Below are positions 7,255-11,706 of a stretch of 11,706 bases of DNA, one piece after another. A program made the translations under genes and the position numbers. The stretch is from Bacillota bacterium (GTDB lineage Bacteria; Bacillota; Clostridia; Lachnospirales; Lachnospiraceae), in the NCBI GenBank assembly GCA_023424235.1, contig JAFAEB010000293.1:1-11706 (forward strand), given 5' to 3'. Below the pieces are notes generated by a model. It had not been told where the DNA came from, ran no database searches, and saw only the letters and a list, made by a program, of their open reading frames with translations. Position 1 is the first letter of the stretch. Each line of letters opens with the position of its first letter.

Positions 7255-9249
7255 TTATTTATTTAATACGGATTTCACTGTAGCAACAACATTTTCAGTT
7301 GTAAATCCGAATTTTTTAAATAGAACAGATGCTGGTGCAGAAGCTCCAAAACCATTCATTGTTACATATGCACCGTCAAGGCCTACATATTTACCCCAAC
7401 CAAAAGGAGATCCAGCTTCTACTGCTACTCTAGCGCGTACAGCCTTAGGAAGTACACTTTCCTTATATTCTTCTGATTGTTCTTCAAATAAATCAACGGA
7501 TGGCATACTTACAACAGCTACATCAATGCCTTCTTTCGCTAGTTCAGCTTTTGCATTAACACCTAATTCTACTTCAGATCCACTAGCAATAATAATTGCA
7601 TCAGCAACTTCTTTTGTAGAAGCTTCGATAACATAACCACCCTTTAATGCACTTAGCTTATTCGATCCAGCTAATTGTGGAAGATTTTGTCGTGTTAAAA
7701 CAAGAGCAGTTGGTGTGTTTTTAGATGTTATCGCATGGTACCATCCAGCAATCGTTTCAGTAGCATCTGCTGGTCTATATACTGTAAAGTTTGGCATAGC
7801 ACGTAGCATAGCTAATTGTTCAATTGGTTCATGAGTAGGTCCATCTTCACCAACACCAATACTATCATGTGTTAAAACATAAGTTAATGGAAGTCCCATT
7901 AAAGAAGATAATCTTGCCATTGGTTTAACATAATCACTAAATACAAAGAATGTTGATACATAAGGTCTTAAACCACCATGTAATGCTAAACCGTTACCGA
8001 TACCAGCCATTGCAAGTTCTCTAACACCAAAGTGTAAATTACGTCCTAAATAGTTATCTTTAGAGAAGTCTCCTTCATTATTCATATAAGTCTTAGTAGA
8101 TGGAGCAAGATCCGCAGATCCACCAAAGAAACCAGGAACTAAGTCTTTGATACGATTAATTACCATTCCAGATAGATTTCTTGTAGCTTCTGGCTTGTCT
8201 GGGAATGCAAAGAACTCCTCATTATCGATTAAGTCTTTCGCTATGTCTAAATCATGGTGCTTATCCCATAATTCTTTCAATTCTGGATATGCTTTTGCAT
8301 ATTCAGCAAACATTGTATTCCATTCTTCTTCATAGGAAGCATTCTTTTCTACAATTGATTTATAATTAGCATATACTTCATCTGGTACAAAGAAAGGCTC
8401 TTTTGAAGGCCAACCAAGATTATCTTTTAATGCGTCCACATTATCTGCACCTAAAGGTTCACCATGTGCACTTGCTTTTCCTTCTTTATTTGGGCATCCA
8501 AAACCAATTTTAGTTTTTACTGTAATCATAGTAGGTCTTGTTGTATCAGCTTTAGCAGCTTTAATTGCTTCACCAATTTCTACTAAGTCATTACCATCTT
8601 CTACAACTAAAGTTTGGAAGCCAAATGCTTCGAAGCGTTTCTTAACATCTTCAGTAAATGCGATATCTGTACTACCTTCTATGGATATTTTATTTGAATC
8701 ATAAAATACAATTAGCTTTCCAAGGCCTAAAGTACCTGCTAATGAGAAAGCTTCTGATGAAATACCTTCCATCATACATCCATCTCCACCAAGTACATAA
8801 GTATAGTGATCAACAACAGGGAAACCATCACGATTAAATTTAGCTGATAAATGAGCTTCTGCCATAGCCATACCAACAGCCATAGCCATACCTGCACCAA
8901 GTGGACCAGTAGTAGCTTCAACACCTACAGTATGTCCATATTCAGGATGTCCAGGTGTAAGGGAGTCTAATTGTCTGAAATTAGAAAGATCGTCAATTGT
9001 TAATCCATATTCAAATAAATGAAGTAAGGAATATAAAAGTGTTGATCCATGTCCGCCTGATAATATGAATCTATCTCTATTTACCCAATTAGGATTCTTT
9101 GGATTATGTTTCATATGCTTAGCCCATAATTCATAAGCCATAGCAGCTGCTCCTAATGGAAGTCCTGGGTGACCAGAGTTTGCTTTTTGAACCGCATCAG
9201 CGGAAAGAACTCGAATTGCATTAACTGACATTGTATCCATGTGATTCAT
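7255..9249 (-). CDS. tkt: Transketolase
   Basis: A thiamine-diphosphate enzyme of the non-oxidative pentose phosphate pathway. It moves two-carbon ketol units between ketose and aldose phosphates (xylulose-5-P, ribose-5-P, erythrose-4-P, fructose-6-P) in the cytosol. Its 664 residues are the usual full length, and the E. coli TktA active-site positions are recognisable: His27, His67, His101, the GDG motif (155-157) with Asn186, His262, Arg357, Ser384, Glu411, His461, Asp469, His473 and Arg520. The central segment SIGVGEDGPTHEP is intact. The first ATG is chosen because AGGAGG (9257-9262) lies 7 nt before it; Met4 and Met7 are less well placed. Transaldolase ends only 30 nt upstream with no terminator between, so they form one operon. 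A stem-loop follows the stop codon. Nothing suggests loss of function. Confidence 0.98.
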   Translation of the reverse strand: MNHMDTMSVNAIRVLSADAVQKANSGHPGLPLGAAAMAYELWAKHMKHNPKNPNWVNRDRFILSGGHGSTLLYSLLHLFEYGLTIDDLSNFRQLDSLTPGHPEYGHTVGVEATTGPLGAGMAMAVGMAMAEAHLSAKFNRDGFPVVDHYTYVLGGDGCMMEGISSEAFSLAGTLGLGKLIVFYDSNKISIEGSTDIAFTEDVKKRFEAFGFQTLVVEDGNDLVEIGEAIKAAKADTTRPTMITVKTKIGFGCPNKEGKASAHGEPLGADNVDALKDNLGWPSKEPFFVPDEVYANYKSIVEKNASYEEEWNTMFAEYAKAYPELKELWDKHHDLDIAKDLIDNEEFFAFPDKPEATRNLSGMVINRIKDLVPGFFGGSADLAPSTKTYMNNEGDFSKDNYLGRNLHFGVRELAMAGIGNGLALHGGLRPYVSTFFVFSDYVKPMARLSSLMGLPLTYVLTHDSIGVGEDGPTHEPIEQLAMLRAMPNFTVYRPADATETIAGWYHAITSKNTPTALVLTRQNLPQLAGSNKLSALKGGYVIEASTKEVADAIIIASGSEVELGVNAKAELAKEGIDVAVVSMPSVDLFEEQSEEYKESVLPKAVRARVAVEAGSPFGWGKYVGLDGAYVTMNGFGASAPASVLFKKFGFTTENVVATVKSVLNK

Positions 9250-9279
9250 TGTATATCCTCCTAGAAATAAGTTAAATTA

Positions 9280-9933
9280 TTATTCTCCAAATACAGCTTT
9301 ATAATCTTTTTGGAATTTTTCTATACCTTGATCCGTTAATGGATGTTTAGTACATAGTTCAATTACGCTATAAGGAACAGTAGCGATATGAGCTCCAGCT
9401 AATGCGCAATCAGTAATATGTATCGGATTGCGTACACTTGCTGCTATAATCTCAGTTTCTAACTCATAAATACTAAATATATCCGCGATTGTACGGATTA
9501 GATCAATACCTGGCATAGAAATATCATCTAAACGTCCTAAAAATGGTGATACATAAGTAGCACCTGCTCTAGCAGCTAATAAAGCTTGATTTGCAGAAAA
9601 AACTAAAGTAACATTTGTTTTAATACCTTCACTTGAAAGAACTTTTGTAGCTTTAAGGCCTTCAACCGTCATTGGAATTTTTACAACCATATTTGGGTGA
9701 ATTTTTGCTATTTCGCGTCCTTCTTTAATCATTCCTTCAGCATCAACAGTTGTAGCCTTAACTTCCCCACTAATAGGTCCATCAACAATAGATGCTATTT
9801 CACTAATAACTTCATTAAAATTTCTTCCTTCTTTTGCTATGAGTGATGGATTCGTTGTTACTCCACATATAACGCCCATATCGTTTGCCTTTTTAATATC
9901 CTCTACATTAGCTGTGTCAATAAAAAACTTCAT
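9280..9933 (-). CDS. tal: Transaldolase, small TalC/FSA-type subfamily
   Basis: A cytosolic Schiff-base enzyme that transfers a dihydroxyacetone unit between sedoheptulose-7-P, glyceraldehyde-3-P, erythrose-4-P and fructose-6-P. From the chosen ATG it has 217 residues, the usual size of this subfamily. Conserved positions align with E. coli FSA: Asp6, Asn28 (GVTTNPS), Schiff-base Lys85 (VVKIPM), Arg134 and Ser166. Two residues look transaldolase-like rather than aldolase-like. Glu57 aligns with FSA Gln59, and Phe131 takes the place of FSA Tyr131, the position of Phe178 in TalB. I therefore infer transaldolase rather than fructose-6-P aldolase activity, which suits the transketolase partner. 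An in-frame ATG at 9966 would add 11 residues, but AAGGAGGA (9943-9950) lies between the two and is correctly spaced only for the ATG at 9933. Confidence 0.95.
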   Translation of the reverse strand: MKFFIDTANVEDIKKANDMGVICGVTTNPSLIAKEGRNFNEVISEIASIVDGPISGEVKATTVDAEGMIKEGREIAKIHPNMVVKIPMTVEGLKATKVLSSEGIKTNVTLVFSANQALLAARAGATYVSPFLGRLDDISMPGIDLIRTIADIFSIYELETEIIAASVRNPIHITDCALAGAHIATVPYSVIELCTKHPLTDQGIEKFQKDYKAVFGE

Positions 9934-9959
9934 ACCTAAAAATCCTCCTTTAAATAATA

Positions 9960-9973
9960 AATCCATATGGATT
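9960..9973. promoter_or_regulatory. 14-bp perfect palindrome in the transaldolase leader
   Basis: AATCCATATGGATT reads identically on both strands and lies about 10 bp upstream of the transaldolase ribosome binding site. It could be an operator, or in RNA a 5-bp hairpin with an ATAT loop. Its AAUCC could also pair with the GGAUU that overlaps the Shine-Dalgarno sequence. No regulator can be named. Confidence 0.4.
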
Positions 9974-10060
9974 ATTTAATGAATCAAAGTATTACTAAAG
10001 TATTTTATAAAAATTTAAAACATATAATGTAATTTATCTACTTTGCCTGTTTATAATAAC

Positions 10061-10089
10061 AATATACTATAAGAAAAACTATATTGCAA
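10061..10089 (-). promoter_or_regulatory. Candidate promoter of the transaldolase-transketolase operon
   Basis: On the minus strand TTGCAA (10089-10084) and TATATT (10066-10061) are separated by 17 bp. This predicts a leader of about 120 nt before the transaldolase start. It is the best-spaced sigma-A-like pair I saw in the upstream 200 bp, but such matches are frequent in DNA this AT-rich. Confidence 0.35.
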
Positions 10090-10229
10090 TTATAAGTTAA
10101 GGATAGGCATAGATATAATTAAATTACTTTAGATAAGTGCAAAGTAAAATACAACTAAGTTAATAGAATAATAAGAAATAATTCTTTATTTCCCTTTTCT
10201 TAAGCCTATTTCATATAGATAATATTATT

Positions 10230-10292
10230 TTATCCACAATCAGGATTAAAAAACGGGATAAACATCACAATACTATACTATTTTGTGAATAA
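10230..10292. promoter_or_regulatory. Two inverted DnaA-box-like 9-mers
   Basis: TTATCCACA at 10230-10238 (+) is the perfect consensus DnaA box. TGTGAATAA at 10284-10292 is TTATTCACA on the minus strand and fits TTATNCACA. In a window this AT-rich about one TTATNCACA match is expected by chance, so a pair within 63 bp is suggestive only. No dnaA or dnaN gene is present, so this is not evidence for the chromosomal origin. Confidence 0.3.
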
Positions 10293-10395
10293 AGTATTGA
10301 ATCATGTTTAACTTAAATTATATAGTAGTCACATATCTATTATACTACCCATTTTCTACGTGTCTTATTATACCATTAACTTATATATTAAACAA

Positions 10396-10437
10396 TAATT
10401 AATTCATTTAATATACTAATTAATTCAATTAACATAC
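10396..10437. repeat. 21-bp tandem repeat, two copies, 19/21 identical
   Basis: Copies at 10396-10416 and 10417-10437 both start TAATTAATTCA and end ATAC or CATAC, with two mismatches. A weaker third copy may follow. The 21-bp period is two helical turns. The sequence is very AT-rich, so simple slippage is the likeliest origin. Confidence 0.6.
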
Positions 10438-10642
10438 TAACTATAATTTGCATTAATAATCCAAATTATAAATATTTTTATACTTTATAATACCTAGTTG
10501 TCTAAGGTCATTATAGACCATAAAACATAAAAAACAAAGGACACGTGTCACTTTAAAAATAATGGAGGAAAAGAATTAGAAAGAGTAAGAGGTAAGAAAA
10601 AAATATAGTGAAGGATAGTAAATAGCAGATATATAAAAAGAC

Positions 10643-10669
10643 ATAAAAAAAAGACTTCTAAAAAGCCTT
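10643..10669 (-). terminator. Intrinsic terminator of the tRNA operon
   Basis: On the minus strand AAGGCTT (10669-10663) pairs with AAGTCTT (10657-10651) across a 5-nt loop, with one G-U pair. An uninterrupted U-run follows (10650-10645). It begins 8 nt after the last base of tRNA-Lys, as expected for the end of the cluster. Confidence 0.85.
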
Positions 10670-10677
10670 TGTTAAAC

Positions 10678-10750
10678 TGAGACATCCGGGATTCGAACCC
10701 GGGACACCTTGATTAAAAGTCAAGTGCTCTACCGACTGAGCTAATGTCCC
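10678..10750 (-). tRNA. tRNA-Lys (anticodon TTT)
   Basis: A complete 73-nt cloverleaf. The acceptor GGGACAT pairs with ATGTCTC (one G-U), the D-stem is GCTC/GAGC, the anticodon loop is CTTTTAA with the anticodon at 10715-10717, and the T-arm is CCGGG-TTCGAAT-CCCGG. The discriminator is A73. CCA is not encoded. It is the last gene of the operon. Confidence 0.97.
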
Positions 10751-10777
10751 ATATTTGTAATACTATTATAATGTCCA

Positions 10778-10798
10778 TTTTAATAAATTTTATTAAAA
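10778..10798. repeat. 9-bp inverted repeat in the Lys-Phe spacer
   Basis: TTTTAATAA (10778-10786) and TTATTAAAA (10790-10798) are exact complements around a 3-nt centre. It may be a processing hairpin between two tRNAs in the precursor transcript. It is pure AT, so the RNA stem would be weak. Confidence 0.5.
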
Positions 10799-10812
10799 AT
10801 AGCAACAAAAAA

Positions 10813-10885
10813 TGCCCAGAGCCGGAATCGAACCAGCGACACATGGATTTTCAGTCCATTGCTCTACCGACTGAGCTATCTGGGC
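10813..10885 (-). tRNA. tRNA-Phe (anticodon GAA)
   Basis: A complete 73-nt cloverleaf. The acceptor GCCCAGA pairs with TCTGGGC, the D-stem is GCTC/GAGC, the anticodon stem-loop is ATGGA-CTGAAAA-TCCAT, and the T-arm is GCTGG-TTCGATT-CCGGC. The discriminator is A73. CCA is not encoded. Confidence 0.97.
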
Positions 10886-10894
10886 AATTTGTTT

Positions 10895-10911
10895 GAAAAC
10901 ATTTTGTTTTC
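10895..10911. repeat. 6-bp inverted repeat in the Phe-fMet spacer
   Basis: GAAAAC (10895-10900) and GTTTTC (10906-10911) flank a 5-nt centre and take up most of this 29-nt spacer. It may be a precursor-processing hairpin. Confidence 0.45.
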
Positions 10912-10914
10912 TAA

Positions 10915-10988
10915 TTGCGGGGACAGGATTTGAACCTATGACCTTCGGGTTATGAGCCCGACGAGCTTCCAGACTGCTCCACCCCGCG
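10915..10988 (-). tRNA. Initiator tRNA-fMet (anticodon CAT)
   Basis: A 74-nt cloverleaf with both hallmarks of the bacterial initiator. The first acceptor pair is a C1-A72 mismatch (CGCGGGG against CCCCGCA), required for formylation and exclusion from elongation. The anticodon stem TCGGG-CTCATAA-CCCGA ends in three consecutive G-C pairs next to the loop. The discriminator is A73. CCA is not encoded. Confidence 0.95.
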
Positions 10989-11020
10989 CCAGTATTACTT
11001 TTATTAAATTTAAAACTAAA

Positions 11021-11102
11021 TGGATGGAGAAGGATTCGAACCTTCGAAAGCGTCGCTAACAGATTTACAGTCTGCCCCCTTTGGCCACTCGGGAATCCAT
11101 CC
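11021..11102 (-). tRNA. tRNA-Tyr (anticodon GTA), class II with long variable arm
   Basis: An 82-nt tRNA. The acceptor GGATGGA pairs with TCCATCC, the anticodon loop is CTGTAAA (anticodon at 11066-11068), the variable arm is long and structured, and the T-arm is GAAGG-TTCGAAT-CCTTC. The discriminator is A73. The long variable arm is normal for bacterial tRNA-Tyr. CCA is not encoded. Confidence 0.96.
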
Positions 11103-11115
11103 ATATTTATATTAA

Positions 11116-11203
11116 GATGTAAAACATCGAAATATCATTCATAGTATAAACCATTATACTTAATACAATTCATCATTGTATCATCAAACATTTTAGTGTT
11201 TGA
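11116..11203. repeat. Four consecutive short inverted repeats filling the Tyr-Thr spacer
   Basis: Four exact inverted repeats follow one another. GATGT/ACATC lies at 11116-11128, AGTATAA/TTATACT at 11143-11160, ATACAAT/ATTGTAT at 11163-11181, and TCAAACA/TGTTTGA at 11184-11203. Loops are 3 to 6 nt. The last stem ends one base before the 3' end of tRNA-Thr. Confidence 0.65.
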
Positions 11204-11276
<73 letters not shown>

Positions 11277-11317
11277 ATATTTAGTTTTTTAAGTTTGCCA
11301 TAGCAGCTTTCATCTTC

Positions 11318-11368
11318 GCTCTGCCTACAATTAACAAAGTTAATTGTCAAGAATTGAGCCACGTCGGC
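11318..11368 (-). pseudogene. tRNA-Thr 5'-half pseudogene with 26-nt hairpin insert in the D-loop (copy 1)
   Basis: Read on the minus strand, the first 17 nt of tRNA-Thr (acceptor 5' strand, D-stem, start of D-loop; 11368-11352) are interrupted by 26 nt (11351-11326). The next 8 nt of the D-arm, GGCAGAGC (11325-11318), then follow. All 25 tRNA bases match the intact gene. The insert is a 9-bp stem (11327-11335 with 11339-11347) around AAA. No anticodon arm, T-arm or 3' acceptor strand follows, so it cannot be a working tRNA. Confidence 0.75.
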
Positions 11369-11408
11369 ATATTTAGTTTTTCATTTTGCCATAGCAGCTT
11401 TCATCTTC

Positions 11409-11459
11409 GCTCTGCCTATAATTAACAAAGTTAATTATTAAGAATTGAACCACTTCGGC
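11409..11459 (-). pseudogene. tRNA-Thr 5'-half pseudogene with 26-nt hairpin insert in the D-loop (copy 2)
   Basis: It has the same architecture as copy 1: tRNA 5' segment 11459-11443 with two mismatches, insert 11442-11417, and D-arm remnant 11416-11409. The insert stem pairs 11418-11426 with 11430-11438. Relative to copy 1, one C-G pair (11328/11346) has become T-A (11419/11437), so the pairing is kept although both bases changed. Confidence 0.72.
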
Positions 11460-11504
11460 ATATAAAATTAATAAACTCAATTTTGTCAGTTTAGTTTAAT
11501 ATAG

Positions 11505-11577
11505 TGGGACCAATAGGACTCGAACCTATGACCCTCTGCTTGTAAGGCAGATGCTCTCCCAGCTGAGCTAAGATCCC
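11505..11577 (-). tRNA. tRNA-Val (anticodon TAC)
   Basis: A 73-nt cloverleaf. The acceptor GGGATCT faces TGGTCCC with one U-G wobble at 5-68 and an apparent U-U mismatch at 7-66. The anticodon stem-loop is TCTGC-CTTACAA-GCAGA (anticodon at 11542-11544) and the T-arm is ATAGG-TTCGAGT-CCTAT. The discriminator is A73. CCA is not encoded. Confidence 0.95.
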
Positions 11578-11592
11578 ATATTTTTAACTAAA

Positions 11593-11666
11593 CGACCCAG
11601 AAGGGACTCGAACCCTCGACCTCCGCCGTGACAGGGCGGCGCTCTAACCAACTGAGCCACTAGGCC
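11593..11666 (-). tRNA. tRNA-Asp (anticodon GTC)
   Basis: A 74-nt cloverleaf. The acceptor GGCCTAG pairs with CTGGGTC using two G-U wobbles, the anticodon stem-loop is CCGCC-CTGTCAC-GGCGG (anticodon at 11630-11632), and the T-arm is GAGGG-TTCGAGT-CCCTT. The discriminator is G73, as expected for Asp. CCA is not encoded. Confidence 0.96.
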
Positions 11667-11680
11667 ATATTTTTTTTAAG

Positions 11681-11706
11681 TGGACCTTCAGGGACTTGAA
11701 CCCCGG
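11681..11706 (-). tRNA. Partial tRNA (3' end only), identity undetermined
   Basis: The window ends inside this gene. On the minus strand the T-arm (CGGGG-TTCAAGT-CCCTG) and the 3' acceptor strand AAGGTCC with A73 are visible, so the 5' acceptor should be close to GGACCTT. The anticodon lies outside the window and I do not assign an amino acid. It is separated from tRNA-Asp by only 14 nt and belongs to the same operon. Confidence 0.8.

Larger units (their letters stand above)
10090..10642. other. Gene-free AT-rich spacer between the tRNA operon and transaldolase
   Basis: I see no coding region or RNA gene here, and stop codons are frequent in all frames. It holds two DnaA-box-like 9-mers, a 21-bp tandem repeat, the 10-bp palindrome GACACGTGTC (10540-10549) and a small inverted repeat GGTC-ATTATA-GACC (10506-10519). 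From 10552 to 10625 the plus strand contains no C and is mostly purine. The stretch lies downstream of the tRNA terminator and upstream of the transaldolase promoter, so most of it is probably untranscribed. Confidence 0.6.

Noticed and set aside
8147..8335. Plus-strand 62-codon open reading frame
   Set aside because: It is antisense to transketolase and has no supporting signal.
9934..9966. Extended transaldolase start adding 11 residues
   Set aside because: The extension is encoded by the ribosome binding site region itself and has no counterpart in the family, whose proteins begin like MKFFIDTA.
10230..10292. Chromosomal replication origin
   Set aside because: There are only two DnaA-box matches, no dnaA, dnaN or rpmH neighbour, and no box cluster with an unwinding element that can be distinguished from the general AT richness.
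10793..11104. 103-residue open reading frame on the minus strand
   Set aside because: It runs straight through tRNA-Phe, tRNA-fMet and tRNA-Tyr; its translation is a by-product of tRNA sequence.
11284..11316. Ten-codon reading frame MKAAMANLKN in the tRNA-Thr leader repeat
   Set aside because: The start has no good Shine-Dalgarno sequence, and the second repeat copy ends the frame earlier (MKAAMAK), so it is not conserved between copies.
11326..11350. TTGACA in the first pseudo-tRNA insert as a tRNA-Thr promoter
   Set aside because: No -10 element lies at 16-18 bp, the second copy has lost the hexamer, and it is part of the hairpin arm.

Overview
The window looks like chromosomal DNA of a low-GC Firmicute, most probably a member of the Clostridia close to Lachnospiraceae. 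The reasons are the strong AT bias, consensus AGGAGG ribosome binding sites before nearly every gene, an ArlRS-like two-component pair, a type I (TalC/FSA-like) transaldolase, and a tRNA operon in which no gene encodes its own CCA end. The taxonomic placement is an inference from style, not from a marker gene.

Layout. Positions 1-4567 (+ strand) hold an export-type ABC operon: the 3' part of a half-transporter, a small DUF1854 protein, and a second half-transporter with an extra N-terminal PH-like plus zinc-ribbon module. A strong stem-loop terminator closes it. Positions 4568-4838 are an AT-rich convergent gap with a degenerate repeat. Positions 4839-6957 (- strand) encode a sensor kinase and an OmpR-type regulator that overlap by 11 nt. 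Positions 6958-7254 are a repeat-rich regulatory gap with interleaved inverted repeats and the transketolase terminator. Positions 7255-9933 (- strand) hold a transaldolase-transketolase operon of the non-oxidative pentose phosphate pathway. Positions 9934-10642 are about 700 bp with no gene: a candidate promoter, two DnaA-box-like 9-mers, a 21-bp tandem repeat and a stretch without C. Positions 10643-11706 (- strand) hold a tRNA operon read in the order X(partial)-Asp-Val-Thr-Tyr-fMet-Phe-Lys-terminator.

How the genes work together. The two ABC subunits both have intact ATPase motifs and, with DUF1854 between them, probably form a heterodimeric exporter or a regulated transport complex of unknown substrate. 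Related ABC/DUF1854 pairs have, to my recollection, been named as associated with cyanophycin metabolism, but no cyanophycin gene is visible here. Transaldolase and transketolase together interconvert pentose and hexose phosphates. The signal sensed by the two-component pair cannot be read from the sequence.

The most unusual structure is next to tRNA-Thr. Two tandem copies of a 91-92 bp unit each carry the 5' half of tRNA-Thr (acceptor 5' strand plus D-arm) with a 26-nt hairpin inserted in the D-loop. The two inserted hairpins differ by a compensatory base-pair change. The adjacent Tyr-Thr spacer is a run of four back-to-back inverted repeats, and five of the seven complete tRNAs share an identical AAATAT leader at the mature 5' end.
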